This document shows positions 14,648 through 21,265 of a stretch of 50,652 bases of DNA, piece after piece (within the stretch, counting starts at the first letter, position 1; each line of letters opens with the position of its first letter). Source of the stretch: a virus. The notes under the pieces were generated by a model that saw only the letters and a program-made list of their open reading frames with translations, was not told the DNA's origin and searched no databases. The stretch spans positions 1 through 50,652 of the IMG/VR virus record IMGVR_UViG_3300048838_000345; one strand, 5' to 3'. The position numbers and the translations under genes were made by a program.

Positions 14648-15078
14648 AACTAATTATTGCAGGCGGAAGAGATATTAAAGTTACCGCAGGATTTATTGAA
14701 GAGTTGATTAGGCTTCAGGGATTGAGCCCTAAAGAGATTGTTAGCGGTGGGGCCAGAGGTATTGACCAGTGTGGTGAAATCTTTGTGGAGCAATGGAACC
14801 AACTTCACAAAACTCCAGGAACAATTCCTAGCAGTTATGTTGGTCGAGAACTCGGTCTTAAGATTTTTGAAGCTGATTGGGAAGAACATGGCAAAGCTGC
14901 CGGTCCTATTCGTAATCAACAAATGGCACAATACGCTGACGCTTTGCTTTTGATTTGGGATGGCGAGAGTCGAGGCTCTGCTAATATGAAGCAGCAGATG
15001 GAAGAAGCTGGGAAACCAGTTTTTGAGATGATACTAAAAAATAATGGTAAACTTACAAGTCTAATTAGTGTGACGTAA
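14644..15078 (+). CDS. SLOG-family (YspA/DUF2493-like) nucleotide-binding protein
   Basis: A 144-residue Rossmann-like protein. LIIAGGRDI at the N-terminus, IVSGGARGID near residues 37-46 and AGPIRNQQMAQYADALLLIWDG near 83-105 are the three blocks of the cpYpsA/YspA SLOG family, which is related to DprA and LOG proteins and predicted to bind nucleotide ligands or nucleic acid. Members occur in phages and beside defence systems. Ligand and role here are unknown. The start is in an ATGA overlap with the preceding gene. Confidence 0.8.
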   Translation: MKLIIAGGRDIKVTAGFIEELIRLQGLSPKEIVSGGARGIDQCGEIFVEQWNQLHKTPGTIPSSYVGRELGLKIFEADWEEHGKAAGPIRNQQMAQYADALLLIWDGESRGSANMKQQMEEAGKPVFEMILKNNGKLTSLISVT

Positions 15079-15092
15079 CTTAGAGGTTTAGT

Positions 15093-15347
15093 TTGGTAAA
15101 GATAGAACACTTCTATTTAAAACGTATAGAAGATGAGTCTGGAGTATCAGGTACAGGCATAGTGGCTAGAGGAGTTGTACTACCTTCTGGTCACTGTGTA
15201 TTAGAGTGGCTAACTTTCACTTCAAGTATTGCTATTTATAAAAGTATAAACGATGTCAGTGAAATTCATAGTCATGGTGGTAAGACGCTTATTGTAATGG
15301 GAGACCCGCCTAAACCAAAAGGTCGAAAGAAAAATGTCAAGACTTGA
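15093..15347 (+). CDS. Small conserved-type hypothetical protein
   Basis: An 84-residue protein starting at TTG 15093 with AGAGG seven bases upstream. It reads FYLKRIEDESGVSGTGIVA then LPSGHCVLEWL, IAIYKSINDV and EIHSHGGKTLIV. This order (SGTG, VLxW, Y-S, HxHxGxT) recurs in a widespread small family of unknown function in phages and actinobacteria, as I recall. The His-containing loop could bind metal. It overlaps the next gene by 14 bases in the +1 frame. Confidence 0.65.
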   Translation: MVKIEHFYLKRIEDESGVSGTGIVARGVVLPSGHCVLEWLTFTSSIAIYKSINDVSEIHSHGGKTLIVMGDPPKPKGRKKNVKT

Positions 15348-15585
15348 AGCTAATAAAAAACTAGTAAAACTTTTATCGGACTTAGTAGACAGCAACCCTG
15401 ACCAACGGTTTAGTCAAATACTTCGCAATTACGGTTTTATTAAAGAAGATAGACCAGCTAGACCTGAAATGTGTATATCTATTCAAAATGAATTTTACGT
15501 TGAGTCAGACAAGATTCTTGAAAGGGTAGAAGAACGTGTTAAAGATATTAAAGGACAATCATCCGATACTACGTCAAGTAGCTAG
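15334..15585 (+). CDS. Small hypothetical protein
   Basis: An 83-residue protein with NPDQRFSQILRNYGF and a later EFYVESDKILERV. This pairing is seen in a common phage/bacterial family of unknown function (pattern as I recall it). It overlaps the gene before by 14 bases and the deformylase gene after it by 50 bases, so the end of this protein and the start of the enzyme share sequence. Confidence 0.65.
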   Translation: MSRLEANKKLVKLLSDLVDSNPDQRFSQILRNYGFIKEDRPARPEMCISIQNEFYVESDKILERVEERVKDIKGQSSDTTSSS

Positions 15586-15991
15586 TCCTGTAGAAGAAAT
15601 TACAGATGAGCTTAAACAGCTAGCCGTAAAAATGCTAGCTACTATGCGTTTAGAAGGTGGAATAGGATTAGCCGCCCCTCAAGTAGGTGAATCAATTAGC
15701 CTTATAGTATTTGATTGCGTCAACCAAACGTACAGTGCTAACGACTCCGGCATAATGTTTAATCCAAAAATTTTAGGGTCAAGCAAAGAAGTGGCAACCG
15801 ATATAGAAGGTTGTTTAAGTTTTCCAGGCGAAACCTGCAAAGTTACTAGACCTTTAAGAATTAAAGTAGAATACCTTGACTTGGCTAACCGTACTGTGGT
15901 AAGGTCTTTTAGTGGTCTAGGCGCTAGAGTCATTCTCCATGAAATGGACCATCTTTTAGGCATTACTATGAATGACAGGGAGATTGAATAA
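15536..15991 (+). CDS. def: Peptide deformylase
   Basis: Removes the formyl group from the N-terminal Met of new proteins. All three catalytic motifs are present in 151 residues: GIGLAAPQVG (43-51), EGCLS (91-95, with metal ligand Cys93) and HEMDHLLG (135-142, His135 and His139 ligands, Glu136 base). The start is GTG 15536, giving the usual KILKDNHPILR N-terminus, and lies 50 bases inside the preceding gene. Compact phage deformylases are known; they may speed maturation of phage proteins or favour selected host proteins. It overlaps the following microprotein start (TAATG). Confidence 0.93.
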   Translation: MLKILKDNHPILRQVASPVEEITDELKQLAVKMLATMRLEGGIGLAAPQVGESISLIVFDCVNQTYSANDSGIMFNPKILGSSKEVATDIEGCLSFPGETCKVTRPLRIKVEYLDLANRTVVRSFSGLGARVILHEMDHLLGITMNDREIE

Positions 15992-16131
15992 TGGATACAG
16001 CGTTGAAAGTAATAATTTATGGTATGGCTTGGTTAATTGGATTAACGTTAGCTGCCTTGGCTGTCACGGCAGCAATTGGACCGGCAATAGCTTTTATGTA
16101 CTTTGTAATTAAATTAGCAGGGAGCTTTTAA
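15991..16131 (+). CDS. Micro-membrane protein 1 (46 aa)
   Basis: A 46-residue, almost wholly hydrophobic protein (MDTALKVIIYGMAWLIGL ... FMYFVIKLAGSF) with one long or two short membrane helices. It starts in a TAATG overlap with the deformylase stop, and the next gene starts one base after its own stop, so translation is coupled. No family was recognised. It could be a membrane effector or accessory subunit. Confidence 0.5.
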   Translation: MDTALKVIIYGMAWLIGLTLAALAVTAAIGPAIAFMYFVIKLAGSF

Positions 16132-16251
16132 ATGAAAAGAATTAAAACAGGTATTTTACTTGGAATGGGATTTGCTTTAGGTTCTACAATTGTTAGCATC
16201 TTATTGCAGGCTACAACTATGGCAATTGCTACCTTATTAGGCTTGCTATGA
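16132..16251 (+). CDS. Micro-membrane protein 2 (39 aa)
   Basis: A 39-residue protein with a basic start (MKRIKTG) followed by a single continuous hydrophobic helix with Gly, Ala and Leu. GGGAG lies about seven bases upstream, inside the previous gene. The end overlaps the next start by four bases (ATGA). This size and pattern resemble small regulatory membrane peptides or type I toxins, but no homology can be claimed. Confidence 0.5.
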   Translation: MKRIKTGILLGMGFALGSTIVSILLQATTMAIATLLGLL

Positions 16252-16343
16252 TGTTCTTCGTTTTGTCTATTCTATGCTTTGCTGCTGGGAATGTAGTCTT
16301 TGGAGTAATTATGTTAGGTATGGCGGTTTGCACTCGTGATTGA
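16248..16343 (+). CDS. Micro-membrane protein 3 (31 aa)
   Basis: A 31-residue hydrophobic peptide starting in an ATGA overlap at 16248 (a second ATG follows at 16251) and ending in CTRD. The last eight bases overlap the GTG start of the macro-domain gene. It is supported only by reading-frame packing and its membrane-helix composition. Confidence 0.45.
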   Translation: MMFFVLSILCFAAGNVVFGVIMLGMAVCTRD

Positions 16344-16800
16344 GATTACTGGTGATGCTTGGCAAACTTGGCAAAAACTCCAGGAACAGGAAGAGTGTTT
16401 TCTGTGCATCACAACTAACGGTACATTAAGAAAAGACGGCGCATGTGTAATGGGCGCAGGAATAGCCAAGGAAGCAGCTAGGCAGTTTGACTGGGTAGCT
16501 AAAGACTTAGGACGTAATATTCTTATGTACGGGAATGTTATGCACTATCTAGGTCATAACTTAGTTTCTTTTCCAGTTAAACATAATTGGTGGGAAACAG
16601 CGGATATTGAATTAATTAAACGTTCTTGTAATGAGCTTATCGCCTTTTTAGATTCTATGGCTATTGAACGTGATGTAGAAGAGTGTACTGCTATCTTAGT
16701 TAGGCCAGGTTGTGGGAATGGTAAACTAGATTGGGAAACAGAAGTAAAACCTGTTATATCCTCATTACTGGACGATAGAGTTTATATAATCACTTTTTAG
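16336..16800 (+). CDS. Macro-domain protein (ADP-ribose binding or hydrolysing)
   Basis: A 154-residue protein. CITTNGTLRKDGACVMGAGIAKEA (about 24-46, with the G-A-G-I-A loop) and LVRPGCGNGKLDWE (about 127-140, the second ligand loop) are typical of macro domains close to the TARG1/Appr-1''-P phosphatase types. Such domains bind or remove ADP-ribose. In a phage this could reverse ADP-ribosylation made by host defences or process NAD-derived products; that is inference. The start is GTG 16336, overlapping the third microprotein. Length is normal for a single macro domain. Confidence 0.8.
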   Translation: MIEITGDAWQTWQKLQEQEECFLCITTNGTLRKDGACVMGAGIAKEAARQFDWVAKDLGRNILMYGNVMHYLGHNLVSFPVKHNWWETADIELIKRSCNELIAFLDSMAIERDVEECTAILVRPGCGNGKLDWETEVKPVISSLLDDRVYIITF

Positions 16801-16808
16801 GAGTACTT

Positions 16809-17456
16809 ATGGGTAGAGCATTATTAAAAGCTATGAGAAGTATAAAAGATGATATTAATACCTTTAATCTACCTAGCTACAAAAAGAAACCTCTACTAAA
16901 GCGTATTTGGGATACTATCTATCTTTCAGACTTTGTAGACCCCATTCATAAAGCTCACACTCATTTCTATAGAGTTCCATTAGAACGAATTAAACGCATA
17001 TACGCATACTCTAAGGCTGTATGGGGAATAGGTGAATTTGACTACAATTGGCACCTTAGGCTTTGGGCCTTCAGTCTAAAGCGTTTAAGGGGCTGTATGG
17101 TCAATGGTAGCTCAGTACTACCCAAGTCTAGGCTACGTAAATTAAACACCGCCATAGCCCTATTAGAGCGTATGACGGACACTTGGGAGAACTACCACGA
17201 ACCTGCTTCTAAAGCATTTGACGCTAAATGGGGTAAAAGAGAAGGTAGGCTGTTTAAAGAGGTTACAGATGAAAAGACTGGCAGAACCTATACTACCCTG
17301 GCTGACGACCGTAGAGACGCCTTAACTCCTGAACTTCAAAAGCAATATGATAAAGATAAAAAAGTATTGTACAACGTAGAAGATAAAATGTTTAATCAAG
17401 ACATGGCTCTATTTACTAAAATTCTCAGTAAACAGGTAAGGTCGTGGTGGGACTAA
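16809..17456 (+). CDS. Hypothetical protein, 215 aa
   Basis: A basic, Trp- and Tyr-rich, mostly helical protein with AGGAG eight bases before ATG. Notable segments are VWGIGEFDYNWHLRLW and a central Leu-Arg-rich stretch; the C-terminus is charged. No family was recognised. It is followed with no gap by the HNH-AP2 gene, which may be an insertion. Confidence 0.65.
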   Translation: MGRALLKAMRSIKDDINTFNLPSYKKKPLLKRIWDTIYLSDFVDPIHKAHTHFYRVPLERIKRIYAYSKAVWGIGEFDYNWHLRLWAFSLKRLRGCMVNGSSVLPKSRLRKLNTAIALLERMTDTWENYHEPASKAFDAKWGKREGRLFKEVTDEKTGRTYTTLADDRRDALTPELQKQYDKDKKVLYNVEDKMFNQDMALFTKILSKQVRSWWD

Positions 17457-17918
17457 ATGACCGTAATCATTGATGAATTTCAAATTCTAATAGACTTAGA
17501 AAGTTTAAAAATAGTACAACAATATAAATGGAAGAGTAAAAAAAATCCTGTCGGACAAACGTATTTCTCATATTCTAATTTGTATTTGCATAGATTGATT
17601 ATGAATTGTCCTAAAGGAATGGTAGTTGACCATATTAACGGCGATACTTTAGATAATAGAAAATCTAATCTTAGAATATGCAGTAAACTAGAAAATCAAT
17701 ATAATCAAAAGAAACATAAAGGAAACAGGCACTCTAAGTATAAGGGTGTGACGTTTAGAAAAGAACTAAAAACTAAACCTTGGGAAGCTTTTATCTATAA
17801 TAATTACAAAAGCACAAGAATAGGTTACTTTAAAACAGAGCGAGAGGCGGCTGAAGCTTACAATAAAGCTGCACTAGAAGTGTACGGGAGCTTTGCTAAA
17901 CTGAATGAATTTGCCTGA
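17457..17918 (+). CDS. HNH homing endonuclease with AP2 DNA-binding domain
   Basis: A 153-residue mobile-type endonuclease. The HNH part reads LYLHRLIMNCPKG then VVDHINGDTLDNRKSNLR (His, Asn, His/Asn positions of the beta-beta-alpha metal fold). The second half, SKYKGVTFRKE ... WEAFI ... RIGYFKTEREAAEAYNKAA, is an AP2/ERF domain. This pairing is standard for phage free-standing homing endonucleases. It would cut a related phage lacking the gene and spread by repair. It starts immediately after the preceding stop and overlaps the next gene by 14 bases. Confidence 0.92.
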   Translation: MTVIIDEFQILIDLESLKIVQQYKWKSKKNPVGQTYFSYSNLYLHRLIMNCPKGMVVDHINGDTLDNRKSNLRICSKLENQYNQKKHKGNRHSKYKGVTFRKELKTKPWEAFIYNNYKSTRIGYFKTEREAAEAYNKAALEVYGSFAKLNEFA

Positions 17919-18228
17919 AAGTCACGTCGTATTATATTGGTACTGTGCTGGGGTATTTGCCTTAGTGGTCTATTACCTTTACCTTAATTTTTATAAAAAA
18001 GAAGAAATCATTATTAAAGTTGAAGACTTAACTATGCTATTTCTTATGGCTATAGCAGGTTTTATGTTATGGCTTATTCCAGTTGTCCACTTATGTATTG
18101 ACATTGTTAAGAACTATGGTAATATTAAGTCAGTAGTTCTTTGGAGTAATAAGAGAGCCAAGAACAAAGAAATCTTATTTGGAGACAATGATGACGATGA
18201 TAAAACCAAAACGTACCCCAAATTTTAG
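17905..18228 (+). CDS. Two-helix membrane protein ending in KEILFG
   Basis: A 107-residue protein with membrane helices at about residues 8-27 and 43-66 and an acidic tail. Near the C-terminus, NKEILFGDN is a variant of the recurring L-Y-G tail. Its TTA TTT GGA codons contain a TTG in the position where other array genes have ATG. It opens the chain of twelve overlapping genes that runs to 21230. Function unknown. Confidence 0.65.
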   Translation: MNLPESHVVLYWYCAGVFALVVYYLYLNFYKKEEIIIKVEDLTMLFLMAIAGFMLWLIPVVHLCIDIVKNYGNIKSVVLWSNKRAKNKEILFGDNDDDDKTKTYPKF

Positions 18229-18736
18229 TAAAGACCTAAAGATTGGAGCTAATGGTGAACTTCAGTTTCAAAAAAGATTTCAAGCAGCCCTAATTAAACA
18301 AGACGGCAAACTAGCTGACTTCATTGTGTCTAACAAGGTTGGTTCTGGTCTAGAACTAAAAACTGACACTTATGATTCTCCCAATTTCTTCTTTGAACGC
18401 TATTCTGATTTGTGGAAACAGACTGATGGTGGGGCTTGGCAAGCTGTCAAGCATTCTAAGTACTTTGCGTACTATTTCATTACTAAAGATGTGTATTATC
18501 TCTTCAACTTAGAAACACTTATTCCAGCTTTGGAGAAGTATATTGAAGAAAAGAAACCTAGAAAAGTAGAAGTAAAAAATCGTAGTTATTCTACTGGCGG
18601 CTACGTTATACCTATTAACGACGTTAAACATCTTGCAATTTCTCATACAGCATTAAATGCTTTAAGTAACATTGAACCTGAAGAAGGCTTTATTCCTAAT
18701 GGAGTTGAACTTGCAACGGTACCAAGTAAAACCTAA
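18179..18736 (+). CDS. Predicted PD-(D/E)xK nuclease-fold protein
   Basis: A 185-residue protein with GANGELQFQKRF (a helix with the first acidic residue), ADFIVSNK, then GLELKTDTY (the ExK element), FFFERYSD and GGAWQAVKHSKYFAYYF. This order fits phage restriction-endonuclease-like folds. The start is ambiguous: TTG 18179 sits exactly where the array's junction motif places starts and gives the +1 phase, while ATG 18188 or 18191 follow a GGAG. Substrate unknown; processing of host or invading DNA is plausible. It overlaps the previous gene by 50 bases and the next by 38. Confidence 0.6.
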   Translation: METMMTMIKPKRTPNFSKDLKIGANGELQFQKRFQAALIKQDGKLADFIVSNKVGSGLELKTDTYDSPNFFFERYSDLWKQTDGGAWQAVKHSKYFAYYFITKDVYYLFNLETLIPALEKYIEEKKPRKVEVKNRSYSTGGYVIPINDVKHLAISHTALNALSNIEPEEGFIPNGVELATVPSKT

Positions 18737-18992
18737 TCAAACATATATATTATATAAGTTACACGAAGACGGCACTAGAGAACTTAAAGGCTTTGGTGAT
18801 ATTTGGATGGACACTATTCAAGTTGGCTACGGAGTAATCTTTCAGAATTGGTATACTACTCCAGTAGATATGATTGAAAAGACTGGTAAAGGTATTATCT
18901 TTGAAACTAGAAATAGTACGTATCTATTAGAAGAATGTAATTCTTTGCCAGGATTCGTCAATGAACCTATTAAGAGACCCCTTAAAGATTAA
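18699..18992 (+). CDS. Array protein, hypothetical (97 aa)
   Basis: A 97-residue beta-rich protein (YQVKPNQTYILYKL, VGYGVIFQNWYTTP, KGIIFETRNSTYLL). ATG 18699 lies within Asn-Gly codons of the upstream nuclease gene, in the +1 frame, and is preferred over TTG 18672. It ends without an L-Y-G tail. The fold looks like a small beta barrel; function unknown. Confidence 0.6.
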   Translation: MELNLQRYQVKPNQTYILYKLHEDGTRELKGFGDIWMDTIQVGYGVIFQNWYTTPVDMIEKTGKGIIFETRNSTYLLEECNSLPGFVNEPIKRPLKD

Positions 18993-19236
18993 ACTAGGTT
19001 CTTTTATCGAAGAACGAAATAGGTTTAATAAATCTAATTTTACAATATATAAAGTAGTTTATTTAGACCGTACTACTGATTTTATGAGACTTGAAGTCGT
19101 AGTTAGCTCTCGTTCAGCTAAAAGTGGAACTTATAGCGCGATGATTTCTGCGCACTGTATGAGTGGTCCTAGTGCTTGGCTAAGCTATTTACTGGACTGT
19201 TCTGATACTTCTGTGATACTGTATTCTAATGATTAA
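18961..19236 (+). CDS. Array protein, hypothetical (91 aa, ends VILYSND)
   Basis: A 91-residue beta-rich protein (FTIYKVVYLDRTTDFMRLEVVV) that overlaps its upstream neighbour by 32 bases. Its C-terminus, SVILYSND, keeps Leu-Tyr but has Ser for Gly. The next gene begins with ATG at 19229 inside the last codons. Function unknown. Confidence 0.6.
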   Translation: MNLLRDPLKIKLGSFIEERNRFNKSNFTIYKVVYLDRTTDFMRLEVVVSSRSAKSGTYSAMISAHCMSGPSAWLSYLLDCSDTSVILYSND

Positions 19237-19462
19237 ATACCCCGTTAATACCGAACTAATTGACAAATACGGTGAAGTTGTGGTAGTACTTGATATTGAT
19301 ATGGATTATCATTCTAGAAAGAAAGATTATGCTATCGAAGTCATCTACAGCGTAAAACACGATATTGGGTCTAGATTTTGGATGGCTAGCTCTGTAGTAG
19401 AACGTTGGTATAGAGAATTGAATCCACAAGAAAAGGTGTTATATGGACGAAACAGAGACTGA
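19229..19462 (+). CDS. Array protein, hypothetical (77 aa, ends EKVLYGRNRD)
   Basis: A 77-residue protein with a beta-strand-like N-terminal half (GEVVVVLDIDMDY, YAIEVIYSVK), suggestive of an SH3-like barrel, and an aromatic helix (SSVVERWYREL). It ends QEKVLYGRNRD; the bases TTATATGG of L-Y-G contain the next start at 19443. GAAAAGG just upstream can act as its ribosome-binding site. Function unknown. Confidence 0.65.
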   Translation: MIKYPVNTELIDKYGEVVVVLDIDMDYHSRKKDYAIEVIYSVKHDIGSRFWMASSVVERWYRELNPQEKVLYGRNRD

Positions 19463-19724
19463 GTACGTGGCTGGTTGGGCAGAGGTGTTCTCTGAGATAG
19501 GGTACGCATACGAGCGACAGTATCCACCAAAACTCTACATAAACACTAAAGGCATAAAAGTGGCTAATTTTTATAAGTTGTCTATTAGTGAAGATGGTGA
19601 AATGGAATACAAAGGCAACGTTACTAGATTTGACACTTCTTGTTGGTGGAAAGTAGAGTTGTTGGTTAAACTATTTGAGGGCGGCGGCGCTCTAGAGACG
19701 TTGTATGGACAAGCAAGTTCGTAA
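19443..19724 (+). CDS. Array protein, hypothetical (93 aa, ends ETLYGQASS)
   Basis: A 93-residue protein with an acidic N-terminus (MDETETEYVAGW) and a core of alternating strands (FYKLSISEDGEMEYKG), then a Trp-rich helix (SCWWKVELLVKLF). It ends ALETLYGQASS, whose TTGTATGG bases hold the ATG of the next gene (19705). The overlap is 20 bases. Function unknown. Confidence 0.65.
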   Translation: MDETETEYVAGWAEVFSEIGYAYERQYPPKLYINTKGIKVANFYKLSISEDGEMEYKGNVTRFDTSCWWKVELLVKLFEGGGALETLYGQASS

Positions 19725-20058
19725 GTTTATCATTACTTATACTCACTATTACGACTGTCCGGTGTGTGATGGGCACGGGTCTCACGAAACAGAATCTATT
19801 CACCAAGAACAAGTCAATGAGTTAGAAGGTATAAAGGCTTACGTTAAAGCTGGCATTAATACGTCTAAATTCTTAATGTTGTATGAAGTGTTGCCTTATG
19901 GCGTTATTAGTCCTGTAAGTTGTTTTAACGAACATTATGGTTTTCATAGAATTGGTAGAGTGGATTTTGACTTTAACGGAGACGTTCAAGTGCTACGTTG
20001 CGTAGACAACTTTAATTACGAGTGGATGACTTCTACAGAAAAAGTATTATATGAATAA
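19705..20058 (+). CDS. Array protein with CxxC knuckle (117 aa, ends EKVLYE)
   Basis: The largest of the late array proteins (117 residues). Near the N-terminus CPVCDGHGSHE resembles half of a zinc knuckle. The C-terminal half alternates like beta strands (HRIGRVDFDFNGDVQVLRC). It ends STEKVLYE; TTATATGA gives both the tail and the next start (20051), so here the stop codon TAA follows Glu at once. Function unknown. Confidence 0.65.
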   Translation: MDKQVRKFIITYTHYYDCPVCDGHGSHETESIHQEQVNELEGIKAYVKAGINTSKFLMLYEVLPYGVISPVSCFNEHYGFHRIGRVDFDFNGDVQVLRCVDNFNYEWMTSTEKVLYE

Positions 20059-20311
20059 TTTTTACGACTTTATGTGTCTAAATGAATACGATAACAAATG
20101 GCTACACTATAAAATAGGTACAGTGGACGCTTATTTGAAGTTTGATTACGCCACTTTTTACCATGGTACAATGGATTTTTATGTCGCAATAAAAAATACG
20201 TCTACGTATAAGACTCGACTTCCTGTGGCAGGATTTGTAGAATATTTAAAAGAAGGTAAGATAACTATACTTTCTAATCAATCTGTAATTGAAACTTTAT
20301 ATGCAAAATAA
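20051..20311 (+). CDS. Array protein, hypothetical (86 aa, ends ETLYAK)
   Basis: An 86-residue aromatic-rich protein (NNFYDFMCLNEYDNKWLHYK) with probable beta strands (FDYATFYHGTMDFYVAI). The tail is VIETLYAK, with Ala for Gly because the next ATG (20301) is followed by C rather than G. It overlaps the next gene by 11 bases in the +1 frame. Function unknown. Confidence 0.65.
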   Translation: MNNFYDFMCLNEYDNKWLHYKIGTVDAYLKFDYATFYHGTMDFYVAIKNTSTYKTRLPVAGFVEYLKEGKITILSNQSVIETLYAK

Positions 20312-20531
20312 AACTAAATATTCAGTAGAAGATGTTTCCGTAGCTTGGCAAAAGTTTCAAGAACCCTGGTATTTAATAGAAAACCTTATAACTAAAGAAA
20401 AGATTATTCTTAAAGGGCTCAAAGGTTTAATAGAGTATAGATTATGGACTGAAAGGTACGGCGCAGCTAACTGTACGTGCCTTAGAGTTGATGCTAAAAT
20501 AGGGGACACTCTTTATGGTACGCCGACGTAG
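20301..20531 (+). CDS. Array protein, hypothetical (76 aa, ends DTLYGTPT)
   Basis: A 76-residue protein. ATG 20301, inside the upstream Leu-Tyr-Ala codons, is chosen over TTG 20289. It includes WYLIENLITKEKIILKG (strand-turn-strand) and a CTCLRV segment. It ends IGDTLYGTPT. AGGGGA lies eight bases before the next ATG (20515), a good ribosome-binding site placed within the coding tail. Function unknown. Confidence 0.65.
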   Translation: MQNKTKYSVEDVSVAWQKFQEPWYLIENLITKEKIILKGLKGLIEYRLWTERYGAANCTCLRVDAKIGDTLYGTPT

Positions 20532-20778
20532 AACTTTACATCAAGTGTTCTGTGATTCTGGGGTTATGCCTAAAGACCATCAATTTATATGGTATTCTGG
20601 AAACGTTTATAAAAAAGTAAATTCTAGGTATCACTCAAATGAGAATATTACTTACCATTCTATTGTTGATAAATACAATCTTGTTGAGTTAAAGCTAGAT
20701 TATGATATTCTATCAGAATGGGGTAGAGAAGTATTTCCAGAAGAACTTACAACTTTGGAAGTACTTTATGGAATTTAA
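20515..20778 (+). CDS. Array protein, hypothetical (87 aa, ends EVLYGI)
   Basis: An 87-residue protein with a very basic start (MVRRRRTLHQ) and an aromatic middle (FIWYSGNVYKKV). The tail TTLEVLYGI ends one residue after Gly. GGAAG upstream of the embedded ATG at 20768 can serve the next gene. The basic N-terminus could touch nucleic acid. Function unknown. Confidence 0.65.
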   Translation: MVRRRRTLHQVFCDSGVMPKDHQFIWYSGNVYKKVNSRYHSNENITYHSIVDKYNLVELKLDYDILSEWGREVFPEELTTLEVLYGI

Positions 20779-20989
20779 AGTCGGAGATATGGTGACTTAC
20801 TCTACGTTTAATACTACTCAAATGTATAGTAGAGATGCTATATTTACAGTATTCTACAGTAATGGTAGTATTTTGACTTTGAGGCACCACAAGACTTTGA
20901 AGCCTGTCAGGATGGCAGTAGTACCTAAACAAATTAGATTGGTAACAGATGCGGAAAAAATCTTATTTGGGGAAAGCTCCCAAACTTAA
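20768..20989 (+). CDS. Array protein, SH3/KOW-like (73 aa, ends EKILFGESSQT)
   Basis: A 73-residue protein starting FKVGDMVTYST, a typical opening of small SH3/KOW-like barrels, followed by strands AIFTVFYSNGSILTLRH and MAVVPKQIRLV. ATG 20768 lies in the LYG codons of the gene before; the frame is open upstream, but that part is overlap. It ends DAEKILFGESSQT, with TTATTTGG at the junction, so the next start there would be TTG. Function unknown. Confidence 0.65.
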   Translation: MEFKVGDMVTYSTFNTTQMYSRDAIFTVFYSNGSILTLRHHKTLKPVRMAVVPKQIRLVTDAEKILFGESSQT

Positions 20990-21230
20990 AGTTAAAGATA
21001 AAGTCTTTGATTTAGATTCCAAGAAAATTGGAGTTATATTACGAATTGACAATCTATGTTCAAAATATCATAGTAATGATTATGAAAATCCAGGCTATTT
21101 AGAATACTACGTAAAATGGCATGATAGCTGGACTAGGCATGACGTACACGAAATAGATGATATGACTCACCCTAGAGTAGTGCCATATACTAAGACTATT
21201 CAAATTCTATACGGTAAAAATAAAAAATAG
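20967..21230 (+). CDS. Last array protein, SH3-like (87 aa, ends IQILYGKNKK)
   Basis: An 87-residue protein, or 93 if ATG 20949 is used. TTG 20967 is preferred because it sits exactly at the array's junction position. The sequence LKVKDKVFDLDSKKIGVILRID ... LEYYVKWHDSWT ... VHEID reads like an SH3-like barrel. The tail IQILYGKNKK is kept although its Tyr codon is TAC, which removes the embedded ATG, and no gene follows. The AAA AAT AAA AAA codons of KNKK form the U-tract of the opposing terminator. Confidence 0.65.
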   Translation: MGKAPKLKVKDKVFDLDSKKIGVILRIDNLCSKYHSNDYENPGYLEYYVKWHDSWTRHDVHEIDDMTHPRVVPYTKTIQILYGKNKK

Positions 21231-21265
21231 CCCCCAATGCAGGGAGGAGACCTACACCAGGGGCT
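21216..21265 (-). terminator. Rho-independent terminator of the leftward tail operon
   Basis: Read on the minus strand: AGCCCC (21265-21260) pairs with GGGGCT (21234-21229), with a 25-base loop that can form an inner AGG/CCT stem, followed by ATTTTTTATTTTT (21228-21216). It lies about 50 bases after the last minus-strand gene. The U-tract is the complement of the Lys/Asn codons ending the convergent + strand gene. There is no U-tract on the + strand, so it works in one direction. Confidence 0.75.

Larger units (their letters stand above)
17905..21230 (+). other. Chain of twelve overlapping small genes with shared start/tail module
   Basis: From 17905 to 21230 every gene overlaps the next by 8-50 bases, always with the downstream gene in the +1 frame. 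At seven junctions (after 17905, 19229, 19443, 20301, 20515, 20768, and in variant form after 19705/20051) the bases are about GAR-AAR/ACN-GTN-TTA-TAT-GGN. The upstream protein reads E-K/T-V-L-Y-G and the downstream start codon is the ATG (or TTG) inside TAT-GGN. The Glu/Lys codons act as a purine-rich ribosome-binding stretch. The same module occurs alone at 3132-3142. This links translation of the genes and stamps a common C-terminal tail on their products. Confidence 0.7.
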
